Positions 31,301 through 40,350 are shown, counted from the stretch's first letter. The stretch is 64,000 bases of DNA from Vibrio porteresiae DSM 19223 (GCF_024347055.1 NZ_AP024896.1:868001-932000); one strand, 5' to 3'. Notes: generated by a model not told the origin, from the sequence alone. Numbers and translations are program-made.

Positions 31301-31852
31301 ATGGATAAGAACTTACTAAAGAAGTACCTAGAATATGCAGCAAGCGAGGAAGCTATAGCAGTTTTATTTGTTAAAAAGCATCTAAAAAAAGCAAAAGATC
31401 ACTGGATCGATATTAGTAACAGCAGGAAAATTAAATATAGCTATCAATGTAAAATATCCGATGGCGATTTACACTTTAAATTCGTAACTGGTCGTCTCTA
31501 TAAAAGAAAATTAAAGCCTCAATACCCACCAAAGTCAGAGTTTATGGAAAATGGTAGATTTAGAGAGCATGATTACTACTTAGCTATACGTGCAATTACT
31601 TGGGAAACCGCTCATAAAGATATAGAGCAACAAAAAAAGAAAAGTGTAAAGGCAATAAATTTCAATATCACAGGGGTTAGTTACGATAAAAACCGTGATA
31701 ACAAAAATTATTTCAGATCAGATGCGCCGTCAGAAATTAAAGCACTCGCTAAAAATCTTTCTGATCGAACGGATCCCTTATGGGATAAAGCAATTGAATA
31801 TGCAGTCGAGCCAGAATTTGTTTATGAAATTAAGAGTATTAAATTGAGTTAA
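31301..31852 (+). CDS. Last cassette protein, unknown (183 aa)
   Basis: Lysine-rich soluble protein (KKHLKKAKDHWIDISNSRKIKYSYQ) with many charged residues and no membrane segment; no family recognised. It is the last gene before the array ends, and its attC is cut off after the left end at 31860. Confidence 0.68.
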   Translation: MDKNLLKKYLEYAASEEAIAVLFVKKHLKKAKDHWIDISNSRKIKYSYQCKISDGDLHFKFVTGRLYKRKLKPQYPPKSEFMENGRFREHDYYLAIRAITWETAHKDIEQQKKKSVKAINFNITGVSYDKNRDNKNYFRSDAPSEIKALAKNLSDRTDPLWDKAIEYAVEPEFVYEIKSIKLS

Positions 31853-31859
31853 TCACTCA

Positions 31860-31889
31860 ACTTAACAAACGAATATGGTGTCAATGTGG
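31860..31889 (+). other. Truncated attC at the right end of the array
   Basis: ACTTAAC (31860-31866), aaacgaa, then tatggtgtcaat as in the IS110 left ends elsewhere, after which ordinary chromosomal sequence starts. No further attC is seen to the right. Confidence 0.65.
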
Positions 31890-32064
31890 ATTAAGACGAA
31901 TCACCGTTAAGTATTGGCTACTTGTCAGCAATGCCCTAAACCTCATGGCATAAGAATCGCGCCCAAACGGGCAGCAATGTGCAGATGTTTGATCTTATCT
32001 CTTAAATTTTTTATGGTGATGAGGTAAATTACCGATAAATTATGATGTTAGGAACATAGATAAG

Positions 32065-32397
32065 ATGAAAACGCCTGATCAATTACGCTGGGCAAAAGCA
32101 AAGCAGCAAGGTATTTATAAATTCATTGGTATCCGCGGTATCTTGTTGTTTACCGTACCAGTTTTTATCCTAGAAACTGTTTTGACTTACAACATGGGTG
32201 TTGAAAACATTTTCACTGGTAGCTACTTGCTTAAAGCCTCTATCATTTGGATTTTATGTGGTGTGCTCTACGGTTTCTTCCTATGGTCTCGTTTGAAAAA
32301 ACGGGCATCCAAAGATGACCAAGAAGAGCAAGATAGAAAGCTGAGTAAAAAAGCGTACAACGCCAAATACGGCAAAAAGAAAAAGGTCAAATCCTAA
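32065..32397 (+). CDS. Small membrane protein, unknown (110 aa)
   Basis: Two membrane helices (GILLFTVPVFILETVLTY and LKASIIWILCGVLYGFFLW) with a highly basic, lysine-rich C-terminal tail (KKAYNAKYGKKKKVKS). No recognised family. First chromosomal gene right of the array, followed by a terminator-like hairpin shared with the convergent aquaglyceroporin gene. Confidence 0.75.
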   Translation: MKTPDQLRWAKAKQQGIYKFIGIRGILLFTVPVFILETVLTYNMGVENIFTGSYLLKASIIWILCGVLYGFFLWSRLKKRASKDDQEEQDRKLSKKAYNAKYGKKKKVKS

Positions 32398-32488
32398 GCT
32401 GTTAATGGCATCCCCCTGAAAATCTGGGTTGGTTGCTGGATTGTTGCTATAAACGCCCAATGAATATTGAGCGTTTAAAATATGGAAA

Positions 32489-32527
32489 CCTAACGAGGAC
32501 ACACGCCGTACTCGTTAGGTTTTTTTG
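32489..32527. terminator. Terminator hairpin carrying a REP-like motif
   Basis: cctaacgag (32489-32497) and ctcgttagg (32511-32519) form the stem, the loop is gacacacgccgta, and ttttttt follows. The loop contains the GGACACACRCC motif that recurs across the next 22 kb. It lies between convergent genes. Confidence 0.85.
32497..32507 (+). repeat. REP-like motif GGACACACGCC, plus orientation
   Basis: First of the eleven dispersed copies; lies in a terminator loop. Confidence 0.7.
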
Positions 32528-32556
32528 TTTCTGCGATTGCCATTTTTCGTTGGAAA

Positions 32557-33396
32557 CTACACCAGTTTTTTCAATGGAGTATCCAGTGTTTCTTGCTGTT
32601 GCTGTTTTTGCACATAGGGGCTTGGGAAGTATTTTACGATCAAACTTTTATACGCAATGGCACCTAAACAGGTGCCGATGACAGGGGCAATAATCGGCAC
32701 GAAGAGATAAGGAATATCGCGCCCACCAGTCATTGCTACCTCTCCCCATCCGGCGATGTAGGTAAAGAAGCGCGTACCGAAATCGCGCGCAGGATTCATC
32801 GCATAACCTGTTAAAGGTGCAGCCGCACCGCCAATCACACCAATCAAAATGCCCATCAACAGCGGAGCTAATGGCCCACGAGGTACGCCATAGCCGTCAT
32901 CGGTGATCGCCATCATCACACACATCATGATGGCGGTGAGAATCACTTCAATCATAAAAGCATGGCTCACACTGATCGCGGGATGCGGAAAGGTGGTAAA
33001 AATGCTGGCGAGATAGAGGCTGTCTAAAGAGCCACGCACCATGTGGTGCAGGCTTTCATAAGCGGTGAAAAGATCCTGATAGAAGTAATAACACATCACC
33101 GCGCCAAAAAATGTTCCTAGCAGTTGTGAAAGGGCATAGGGAATCACTTTTCTACGTTCGAAGTTGGCAAATAGCCAGAAGGCGATGGTGACTGCGGGAT
33201 TTAGATGCGCACCCGATATTCCTGCAGTGAGATAAATGGAAAGAGAGATGGCAAATCCCCATACCATACAGATTTCCCATGAGTTTAATCCGGTATCGGC
33301 TAGCCGCACTGCGCTGCAGCAACTGGTGCCAAAGAAGATGAACAATGCGGTACCAAAGAACTCTGCAATGCACTGACCTTTAAGATTGTGGGTCAT
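32557..33396 (-). CDS. glpF: Aquaglyceroporin (glycerol facilitator-like MIP channel)
   Basis: Inner-membrane channel of the major intrinsic protein family, 279 residues from ATG 33396, which has GAGGAA upstream; an upstream in-frame start would add a non-hydrophobic stretch. Both pore motifs are present: HLNPAVT in the first half and MNPARDFGTR in the second. The aspartate after NPAR is typical of glycerol-conducting GlpF rather than water-only AqpZ. Six membrane helices. No glpK is adjacent in this window, so the transported solute is inferred. Confidence 0.9.
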   Translation of the reverse strand: MTHNLKGQCIAEFFGTALFIFFGTSCCSAVRLADTGLNSWEICMVWGFAISLSIYLTAGISGAHLNPAVTIAFWLFANFERRKVIPYALSQLLGTFFGAVMCYYFYQDLFTAYESLHHMVRGSLDSLYLASIFTTFPHPAISVSHAFMIEVILTAIMMCVMMAITDDGYGVPRGPLAPLLMGILIGVIGGAAAPLTGYAMNPARDFGTRFFTYIAGWGEVAMTGGRDIPYLFVPIIAPVIGTCLGAIAYKSLIVKYFPSPYVQKQQQQETLDTPLKKLV

Positions 33397-33583
33397 ACTA
33401 TTCCTCGTTATAAATGACAAACGCGATGGCGGATGGCAGAGCAATATATTCAAGAAACCGGTTTCATAGATTGCTTAACGTCACACAATGCGGTGATTCA
33501 GTGGTCAAGCCAGGCAGTTTTTAATCAAATAAGTACCAATATTGTTAGTTACGATGATTGAGGTTAGAACGTGATTTTTTTGC

Positions 33584-33595
33584 GGGGACACACGC
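33584..33595 (+). repeat. REP-like motif GGGGACACACGC, plus orientation
   Basis: Copy in the intergenic region between the glycerol channel and the SnoaL-like gene. Confidence 0.7.
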
Positions 33596-33790
33596 TTTTA
33601 AGTTCTGATCTCCTTCTGCTGGTTACGATTTTACACTTACAAAAACGTTAGTACTTACATTAAGTTAGTTGTGATGGCACACTGTAAGCGCTCTTTAAAA
33701 GAGCATGTGTTTGCATAATCAAATCAAGCTCATCGAGGTGAGTCTTGATATTGCTATGTTGTGGAAGAAAAATCTCTTGAGGATGTGCCT

Positions 33791-34249
33791 ATGCGTAAGA
33801 TGCTTCAAACGTTATTTATCTCTGTATTACTTTTCAATTTCAGTTCAGCTGCTTTAGCGAGCGAAAAACTCTCTCAAAAACAACAAAATCTTCAAACGGT
33901 GCTTAATTTTTACGAAGCTGGACTGAACAAGAAAGACGCCGACGAGGCGTTAAAATATCTCGGTGATCGTTATGTGCAGCACAATCCTAATGCGGCGGAT
34001 GGTCCTGAAGGATTCCGTGGTTTTGTGACCTTTTTACGTGATAAGTTTCCTAAGTCTCATAGCGAAATCAAAGCCAGCTTTGTGGATGGTGACTATGTGA
34101 TTTTGCATGTTCATGCGGTGCGTGAACCTGGCGAAAGAGGCGTTGCGATTGTCGATATATTCAAATTGGAAAATGGCAAAATTGTTGAGCACTGGGATGT
34201 AAGCCAACCCGTTCCTGAAAAATCTGCCAACAATAACACTATGTTTTAA
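33791..34249 (+). CDS. Secreted SnoaL-like (NTF2 fold) protein
   Basis: ATG 33791 follows GAGG and begins a signal peptide (MLQTLFISVLLFNFSSAALA); an upstream in-frame ATG at 33761 lacks a leader function. The mature part fits the SnoaL-like family: VLNFYEAGLNKKDADEALKYL, YVQHNPNAADG, VDGDYVILHVHAV and VDIFKLENGKIVEHWDV. Such proteins are small ligand-binding barrels; this one is probably periplasmic. No specific ligand can be named. Confidence 0.85.
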   Translation: MRKMLQTLFISVLLFNFSSAALASEKLSQKQQNLQTVLNFYEAGLNKKDADEALKYLGDRYVQHNPNAADGPEGFRGFVTFLRDKFPKSHSEIKASFVDGDYVILHVHAVREPGERGVAIVDIFKLENGKIVEHWDVSQPVPEKSANNNTMF

Positions 34250-34279
34250 CTCATCCTTTCTGCCTGCTTTTCACATTAC

Positions 34280-34320
34280 CACCGCATCTTTACCTCAAAT
34301 AAGATGCGGTGAGTGTTTTA
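34280..34320 (+). terminator. Terminator after the SnoaL-like gene
   Basis: caccgcatctt (34280-34290) and aagatgcggtg (34301-34311) form an 11-bp stem, followed by agtgtttt. Confidence 0.85.
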
Positions 34321-34727
34321 CCATATCTCCTTTCACTGAGTTTCTATGGCTCTCGCCCTTTATTAAAATGACTTTGTGCATATCAGTTAGTGTGAGTGTC
34401 TATTTGTCCTATTAATGAATTGCTTATAGCGACGTGATTACCGACTTGGAAGCGTTTCGAGTAAAAATTTAATCGTGATTTTTGCCGGTCAGCATGGTCA
34501 AATAGCCTGTAATGAGTTGAGTCACTGTACCGATGTTTAACCCATTACAACGCACAAAATATAGGCGTTTGACCATAACCGATATAGTGAGTCGCCGATA
34601 AGGGGCTATCATCCCTAAGTGTTTGAACTGACAATGTGGCAAAGCAAGTTTTAAGACTATTTATTCCTAAATTTTAAGCCAATGCTGTTATTCATACCGA
34701 CATTGGTAACGCCTTCAGGAGAGTTCC
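34321..34727. other. Intergenic region upstream of ldhA
   Basis: About 400 bases without a convincing gene. Presumably holds the ldhA promoter; AGGAGAG lies just before the start at 34728. No repeat or RNA gene was recognised. Confidence 0.5.
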
Positions 34728-35723
34728 ATGATCAACATTGCTTTTTTTAGTGCAAAATCATATGACATCGCATCATTTAACCATGTTGTTGATAACCATC
34801 AGTTTAGCATTCAGTTCCATGACTTTCGCCTTACTGAAACCACCGCCCAAATGGCTAAAGGTAGCCTAGTCGTTTGTGCCTTTGTTAACGATGATCTGAG
34901 CGAAAGTGTGTTGACCCAGCTTTATCATGGGGGCACACGTCTTATTACTATGCGTTGTGCCGGTTATGACCGTGTCGATCTTGCAGCGGCGAAAAAGCTT
35001 GGAATGCAAGTGACACGTGTTCCTGCTTATTCACCAGAAGCGATTGCTGAACATGCTGTGGGTATGATGATGGCGTTAAACCGTCGCTTTCATAAAGCCT
35101 ATCAGAGAACACGTGATGCCAACTTTAACCTTGAGGGGTTGGTTGGGTTTAATTTTTACGGCCGTACTGCTGGGATCATCGGTACAGGACGTATCGGCTT
35201 GGCGACCATTCGTATTTTGAAAGGACTGGGAATGAGAGTGCTGTGCTTTGATCCGTTTGAAAATCCTGCTGCCGTTGCATTGGGCTGCGAATATGTGACT
35301 TTGCCAGAGCTATTTAAAAACAGTGAAGTGATTTCGCTTCACTGTCCTATGTCTGAGCAGAACTACCATTTGCTCGATAGCAAAGCGTTCGATCAAATGA
35401 AAGACGGTGTCATGATCATCAACACCAGCCGTGGTGAGTTGGTCGATTCCGTAGCAGCAATTGAAGCACTGAAAAAGGGCAGAATTGGTGCTTTGGGATT
35501 GGATGTGTATGAAGATGAAAAAGACCTGTTCTTCCAAGACAAATCAAACGATGTGATCGTTGATGACGTTTTTCGTCGTTTATCAGCCTGCCATAACGTA
35601 TTGTTCACCGGACATCAGGCGTTTCTGACTGAAGAAGCTCTTAACAATATTGCTCAGTCGACTCTCGACAGCGTGCTCGCATTTGCCGCTGGGCAACGTT
35701 CAGGTAATGAACTTATTGAGTGA
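34728..35723 (+). CDS. ldhA: D-lactate dehydrogenase (fermentative)
   Basis: NADH-dependent reduction of pyruvate to D-lactate in the cytoplasm, 331 residues as in enterobacterial LdhA. The NAD-binding loop GIIGTGRIG, the substrate arginine region in MIINTSRGELVD, the catalytic glutamate in LGLDVYEDE and the histidine in FTGHQAFLTEEAL are all visible. Single-gene unit with a good ribosome site. Confidence 0.92.
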   Translation: MINIAFFSAKSYDIASFNHVVDNHQFSIQFHDFRLTETTAQMAKGSLVVCAFVNDDLSESVLTQLYHGGTRLITMRCAGYDRVDLAAAKKLGMQVTRVPAYSPEAIAEHAVGMMMALNRRFHKAYQRTRDANFNLEGLVGFNFYGRTAGIIGTGRIGLATIRILKGLGMRVLCFDPFENPAAVALGCEYVTLPELFKNSEVISLHCPMSEQNYHLLDSKAFDQMKDGVMIINTSRGELVDSVAAIEALKKGRIGALGLDVYEDEKDLFFQDKSNDVIVDDVFRRLSACHNVLFTGHQAFLTEEALNNIAQSTLDSVLAFAAGQRSGNELIE

Positions 35724-35763
35724 TAAAACACACGCTACCTACTGAAAAGGCATTGAATTAGCA

Positions 35764-35774
35764 GGACACACACC
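35764..35774 (+). repeat. REP-like motif GGACACACACC, plus orientation
   Basis: Copy downstream of ldhA. Confidence 0.7.
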
Positions 35775-35997
35775 ATTAGTTCTTCGTTAAGTGTAATTTC
35801 TTCATTAAGTGTAGTGTACTCGAGCGTAGCTGTTTTTCTCCTTATCTCCGATTGTCTGGCTTTTTGCCCCACAAATTTCTTTAGTCAGCAGCAGCTTATG
35901 GTGATTGCTGACTGAAGATGGGGCTGTGCATTTCATCAAAAAGCTCCATAAGACCAATCGATGTGATTAATAGCCATATCTTCTTGCTTTCTTACAA

Positions 35998-36008
35998 GGA
36001 CACACACC
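35998..36008 (+). repeat. REP-like motif GGACACACACC, plus orientation
   Basis: Copy in the same intergenic region as the previous one, 234 bases further. Confidence 0.7.
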
Positions 36009-36333
36009 ACTAGAGAGCACAAAGTTTGGGTGCCAATTACCTGTCTATACGTTGTATCTCTATATGTTTTACTCATATATGCATTCCATTGTATTTACAT
36101 CTCGTTACTTATTTATTTTACCTAAGTCAAAAAGTCATAATAAATTTAGGGTTACTTGTGGGTCGGTCTTGTAGGAACGATCTAGCTTGACTACAAATTG
36201 ATATGGCGATACTCGATTTCTATGTTTAATTTTTTGCTTTGGTCAGTGATTACATTTACGGAATCGGAGTGAAGATATATAGAGATATATCTATTGAAAA
36301 TCGGAATGACGCATTTTTATAGAGATAAACGTT

Positions 36334-37326
36334 ATGTTTAAATTTCAAAGTCACTATAAATTTGGTGTGATGGATATAAGGTCAAAATGGAAAATGGCAT
36401 ATATCAAAATAATGATTAAATCGTTAGTGATCATGTGTTGGAGTGGCGCACTTATCTTTCTAGCATCCATCGCTTTTAGCGGGCAAGCTTCGAGTATTTT
36501 GGACTCTGCCGCTCGCGAATTTGGCAAGTGGGTTGATCCACCACTAACTTCAGAACGAGTTGAGCTTGATGGTACTGCCGTTGGATATCTGTATGATTTT
36601 GATCCTGTGACCTCGTTTCATACGTTGTTAAGCACCCTGAACAAAGTTATTCCTACTTGGATTGATGCTAACGTGATCGCTCATGATACCCATATGACCG
36701 AAGAGATGAGAAAAGCGTATTACTATGCTTTATTTGATGCGATTGATGAACACTTTATTGCGGTGGTTCAAGATAAAAGTATCGATCCCACGAAAGACAC
36801 GATAAGCCGAGATATTCTCCCCAAGCCATTTCATGATTTGATGTCTCAAGATCAAGTGACACTGCCTGAGCTTGCGGTTAATTATGTGAAACAGCAAAGG
36901 TTGAAAAATGATTCCTTGGATCTCAAAGTAAAATTGGTCAACGACTTTTTTATTATGCTTGTTCTTGGGGCATTCGGTAGCCTCGTCTTTCTTTTGAAAG
37001 GCTTTTTAAAAGCAGAGACGGATCAGTCGTTAATCGCTTATTTTGTGAGACCGCTGTTAGGTATGTTTTTGGCAATGGCGGTATTTTTAATCGACATGCT
37101 TACTCATTCCGTCATCTCTAATTCAGGGATTGAAATGATGAGAGTTGAACCGTTATACATCTTAGGTTTTGCGGCTGGCTTATTATCAGAGCAGGTTTAT
37201 ACGTTGGTTTTGCAACAGTTAGAGAATGTGATAGAGAAAAGCAAATCATCTGAAAACAATTCTTCCGCAACGACGGCACCTGACGATAAGTCACCAGATA
37301 AAGATACGCAGCAGATATCGCACTAG
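36334..37326 (+). CDS. Membrane protein, unknown (330 aa)
   Basis: One membrane helix near the N-terminus (LVIMCWSGALIFLASIAFSG, about residues 31-50), a soluble middle of about 150 residues, two or three helices in the C-terminal half (FFIMLVLGAFGSLVFLL, MFLAMAVFLIDML, LYILGFAAGLLSEQVY), and a polar C-terminal tail rich in Ser, Asp and Lys. No family recognised. Start ATG 36334 was taken; ATGs at 36370 and 36391 are also possible. Isolated gene. Confidence 0.75.
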   Translation: MFKFQSHYKFGVMDIRSKWKMAYIKIMIKSLVIMCWSGALIFLASIAFSGQASSILDSAAREFGKWVDPPLTSERVELDGTAVGYLYDFDPVTSFHTLLSTLNKVIPTWIDANVIAHDTHMTEEMRKAYYYALFDAIDEHFIAVVQDKSIDPTKDTISRDILPKPFHDLMSQDQVTLPELAVNYVKQQRLKNDSLDLKVKLVNDFFIMLVLGAFGSLVFLLKGFLKAETDQSLIAYFVRPLLGMFLAMAVFLIDMLTHSVISNSGIEMMRVEPLYILGFAAGLLSEQVYTLVLQQLENVIEKSKSSENNSSATTAPDDKSPDKDTQQISH

Positions 37327-37457
37327 CTCATTTAATTTCTCACATATTTTCTAAGTAGTGGATAAATGGTCACGAGTGACCCTTTAGTAAATTTTATTGG
37401 TGAGTGTGGTTAATTGACGAGTGTGGTTAGCTTTTCGTCTCTATCACAACCTAATGA

Positions 37458-37472
37458 GGACACACACCGTTA
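37458..37472 (+). repeat. REP-like motif GGACACACACCGTTA, plus orientation
   Basis: Copy upstream of the permease-thioredoxin terminator. Confidence 0.7.
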
Positions 37473-37513
37473 CGGGTGGTTTTCATTTATCACTTTTTAT
37501 TCAGCGAGCCCAA

Positions 37514-37562
37514 ATAAAAAAAGCCTGTTCAAGTGCCTCCCCAGAAACTTGAACAGGAAATC
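37514..37562 (-). terminator. Terminator of the permease-thioredoxin operon (minus strand)
   Basis: cctgttcaagt (37523-37533) pairs with acttgaacagg (37546-37556); on the minus strand the stem is followed by cttttttta. Located downstream of the minus-strand thioredoxin gene. Confidence 0.82.
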
Positions 37563-37604
37563 GCTAGCAATTTGCCTTGTTGTTGTTTTTATGTTGGCGG
37601 TTTT

Positions 37605-37841
37605 CTATTCCTGAAGCCAAGACTCAATCATGGCCACTTGGGGAATGCTGCCCGAATGCACCAGCTTATCGTCAAGCACGACTGCGGGAGTAGACATCAC
37701 GTTAAAGTGCATGATGGTTTCTAAATCAGTCACTTTCTCTATATCGACTGCCACGCCTTGTTGTTGAGCGACTTTTTCAATTAGTTTGGCTGTATTAGTA
37801 CAATTGGCGCAGCCAGAGCCTAACACTTTAAATAGTTTCAT
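37605..37841 (-). CDS. Small thioredoxin-like protein (redox-active disulfide protein)
   Basis: A 78-residue thioredoxin-fold protein with GSGCANCTNT (a C-x2-C active site) near residue 10 and the cis-proline region NVMSTPAVVLDD. Proteins of this size are usually found beside ArsP-type permeases. Here the gene starts nine bases after the permease stop, so they form an operon. It may support the permease by dithiol chemistry with thiophilic metal or organo-metalloid ions; that role is inference. Confidence 0.87.
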   Translation of the reverse strand: MKLFKVLGSGCANCTNTAKLIEKVAQQQGVAVDIEKVTDLETIMHFNVMSTPAVVLDDKLVHSGSIPQVAMIESWLQE

Positions 37842-37850
37842 GTTTATCTC

Positions 37851-38837
37851 CTAGATTTGCCAAAAAGGCGGATTAAATAGCCAACCCATGAGGGTAAATG
37901 CGATCAGCAGTAGCCCAAACACCATCGCGAGCAAGCGCCACTGCATCACTTGTTTCAACATCACAAATTCAGGAACACTGGCCGCAACCGTGCTCATACA
38001 AAAAGCGAGTGTGGTTCCGATAGGTAATCCATGTTCCAGTAAGCTTCCCATGATCGGAATAACCCCAGTCGCGTTCGAGTAAAGTGGAATGCCAATGACG
38101 ACGGCAGCCGGAACTGACCACCATTGACCTTCTCCTAAGTGGTTTTCTAACCACCCCTGAGGGACAAATCCATGTAGGGCAGCGCCGATACCTACGCCGA
38201 TAAATACCCATTTCCACACTCTTGCGACGATGGATTTCATCTCTGTTATGGCAAATTGATGCCGATAAGAAAAAGTCAGTGACGCGCCGATATCATCGGT
38301 GGATATGGTGCGGTTTACCCTGTTTTTTGCTTTGGTAGCAATAGGTTGTAGCCAGCGCTGCGCGTTCAATAGGTCAAGTAGTCCACCGCTCAATATGCCA
38401 ATCGTCATTCCAACTAGGATATAAATCAGGGTGAATTTCCAGCCGAGTAAGCCAAGCAAAAGTAACACTGCGATTTCATTGATCAGAGGCGAGGTGATAA
38501 GAAACGCCATGGTGATCCCCAATGGAATGCCCGCCGAGGTGAAGCCGAGAAACACCGGAATGCTTGAACAGGAGCAAAACGGGGTGATTGCACCAAAGAA
38601 ACTGCCTAACAAGTATCCGATGACACGACGTTTGCCGGCCAAGTAGCCGCGGACTTTTTCCACATTCAAAGAGGCGCGCAGTAGGGCTATCACGTAGATC
38701 ATGATGATCAATAGCGTAATGATCTTACTGGTGTCTTCGATAAAAAAGTGCACCGCATCAGCCCATTTAGTGTTGGGCGCAAATCCCAACCCATCATAGG
38801 TGACCCAATTAGCAAGCAGAGTGAACAGCTCAAGCAT
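37851..38837 (-). CDS. ArsP/DUF318-like membrane permease
   Basis: A 328-residue permease with about eight membrane helices and the family motif FCSCSSIPVFLGFTSAGIP, followed by a repeated half with AAVVIGIPLYSNATGVIPIMG. The two-half layout and cysteine-rich SCSS loop match the predicted permeases related to ArsP, which export organoarsenicals. Substrate is not proven. First gene of a two-gene operon with a thioredoxin-like protein. No ArsR regulator gene is next to it. Confidence 0.85.
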   Translation of the reverse strand: MLELFTLLANWVTYDGLGFAPNTKWADAVHFFIEDTSKIITLLIIMIYVIALLRASLNVEKVRGYLAGKRRVIGYLLGSFFGAITPFCSCSSIPVFLGFTSAGIPLGITMAFLITSPLINEIAVLLLLGLLGWKFTLIYILVGMTIGILSGGLLDLLNAQRWLQPIATKAKNRVNRTISTDDIGASLTFSYRHQFAITEMKSIVARVWKWVFIGVGIGAALHGFVPQGWLENHLGEGQWWSVPAAVVIGIPLYSNATGVIPIMGSLLEHGLPIGTTLAFCMSTVAASVPEFVMLKQVMQWRLLAMVFGLLLIAFTLMGWLFNPPFWQI

Positions 38838-39203
38838 GGTGCATCTCTTGGCGATATTGATTACTTGTCTCTAAGACGTATCAAGGGGCAAAAGGACGCA
38901 GCAAAAGATCACATAAATCACTGAAAATAGGATTTTAATGCGTTGTCGCTAATGAGGGCGGTATACAATCAGTGCGTTAAGCGACTTAGCTCTCATAGAT
39001 GAACGTCGGAAAAGAGATGTAAACTAGCGTTTAAGAAAATTGATGCTTATGTTTTAAGTAAGCATGTTTTTTAGAACCGACATGGATGGGATAGTTATCA
39101 TTCGTGAGTAGTACACCGTGAGCTTAAAAACCACTAAACCACCATGCCAAAGAGTGATGACTGAGTTGAGTCTTTGTCCTCGCGATGGGCAAATTTCCGG
39201 AAT
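38838..39203. other. Intergenic region between divergent genes
   Basis: About 365 bases without a recognised gene, holding the promoters of the permease operon (leftward) and the protease (rightward). No clear regulator site was identified. Confidence 0.45.
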
Positions 39204-40250
39204 ATGTTGATGAAAACCATTTTTCTCTTTGTGACTCTTTGTATGTCGAGCGCAGCGGCGCTGGCATCTGATTTATCAACTTATATTACTGATGGTTCTC
39301 GAACCACTGCATCGGCTTACCCCGATTATGTCACGCTGTTTTATTACCGCGAGTATTCAACGGGTTACGTTTATGGAATGTACTGTGGCGGTACGATGAT
39401 CGATGCAACGCATGTTCTGACTGCTGCGCACTGTGTTACGGATGATGATAGTGAGCCTAATGAGGAATACATTTTGTATACCGTCGTTGCTCAAGTGGAC
39501 ACGCTATCGGATTTTCCAAATAACGCGACATATGTGCAGGCGGAATCTGTCTATTATCCAGATGACTATCAATACTCTTCAACTAATCTATGGCCTAACG
39601 ATATTGCGGTGGTCAAGCTGGCATCAAGTTTGAATATTGGTCATTACGCCAATTTGCCAAGCCAAGGCTATGAAGATTATCGTGGTACGGCAGACACCTT
39701 TATCGCAGTGGGTCATGGCAAGACGTCGACCAATAGCACGACCAGTAATTACCTGCTTTCTGCCGAAATGGATTATGTTTCTAACTCGGTTTGTGCAACG
39801 GATTTGGCGAATATCCACGATACCCAGCTCTGTTTCGCGGGTATCTCTTCTGGTAGTTCCAGCAGTTTAACCACTGGTGTTTGTTCTGGGGATTCTGGTG
39901 GACCGATATACGATACCACTGAAAGTCGCTTACAAATCGGAGTGACCAGTTTTGGTCCATCAACTTGTGGCGTTGGTTTAACCAATAGTGGTGTGACGGG
40001 CGTGTTTACCGAAGTCGCAGACTATGCTGATTGGATCGCTAACGTTGTTAATGGCTCCGTCACGGCTAAATACACTGCGACGGAGGCGAAACGTTCTGCC
40101 TACAGCAGTAGCTCAAGTTCCTCATCGTCTGATGACGACAGTACGGTTTCTACCACGTCTTCATCAGGAGGCGGTAGTGTCGGGCTTATCTCTCTGATGT
40201 GGTTAAGTTTGTTCGGACTTGCGCGCTTTATGCCACGAATTCTCAGATAA
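39204..40250 (+). CDS. Secreted trypsin-like serine protease with GlyGly-CTERM sorting tail
   Basis: Chymotrypsin-fold S1 protease, about 348 residues. ATG 39204 (or 39210) begins the signal peptide KTIFLFVTLCMSSAAALA; in-frame ATG 39174 is upstream of it. The catalytic triad is visible: LTAAHCV (His), NDIAVVKL (Asp) and GVCSGDSGGPIYD (Ser). After the protease domain come a Ser/Asp-rich linker and a tail GGGSVGLISLMWL ending in RFMPRIL, a GlyGly-CTERM signal. In Vibrio such proteases (VesA/B/C type) leave by type II secretion and have the tail cut by rhombosortase. Confidence 0.92.
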   Translation: MLMKTIFLFVTLCMSSAAALASDLSTYITDGSRTTASAYPDYVTLFYYREYSTGYVYGMYCGGTMIDATHVLTAAHCVTDDDSEPNEEYILYTVVAQVDTLSDFPNNATYVQAESVYYPDDYQYSSTNLWPNDIAVVKLASSLNIGHYANLPSQGYEDYRGTADTFIAVGHGKTSTNSTTSNYLLSAEMDYVSNSVCATDLANIHDTQLCFAGISSGSSSSLTTGVCSGDSGGPIYDTTESRLQIGVTSFGPSTCGVGLTNSGVTGVFTEVADYADWIANVVNGSVTAKYTATEAKRSAYSSSSSSSSSDDDSTVSTTSSSGGGSVGLISLMWLSLFGLARFMPRILR

Positions 40251-40301
40251 AACCCCACTGTCGAACAAAAAGTCTATCTTATGTTTTATGCCGCCTAATT
40301 G

Positions 40302-40332
40302 ATGCCCTTGCTTAGTCAGCGAGGGCATTTTT
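40302..40332. terminator. Terminator after the protease gene
   Basis: atgccct (40302-40308) pairs with agggcat (40322-40328), followed by tttt. It lies between convergent genes and may serve both. Confidence 0.78.
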
Positions 40333-40350
40333 ACTGGTGAAGGGAGTCAT

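Larger units (their letters stand above)
35724..36333. other. Intergenic region with two REP-like motifs
   Basis: About 610 bases with no convincing coding sequence. Two GGACACACACC motifs lie at 35764-35774 and 35998-36008. The rest is AT-rich. Confidence 0.5.

Noticed and set aside
5182..31889. CRISPR array suggested by many repeated segments
   Set aside because: The repeats are attC sites: 60-130 bases, imperfect palindromes at variable spacing behind genes, with RYYYAAC and GTTRRRY ends. There are no short direct repeats with uniform spacers and no cas genes.
2254..31889. Toxin-antitoxin cassettes (RelE, HigB, ParE, CcdB type)
   Set aside because: These are common in Vibrio arrays, but no cassette product here shows a recognisable toxin or antitoxin family.
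37414..37614. 66-codon frame downstream of the 330-residue membrane protein
   Set aside because: It runs through a REP-like motif and the minus-strand terminator hairpin; no ribosome site.
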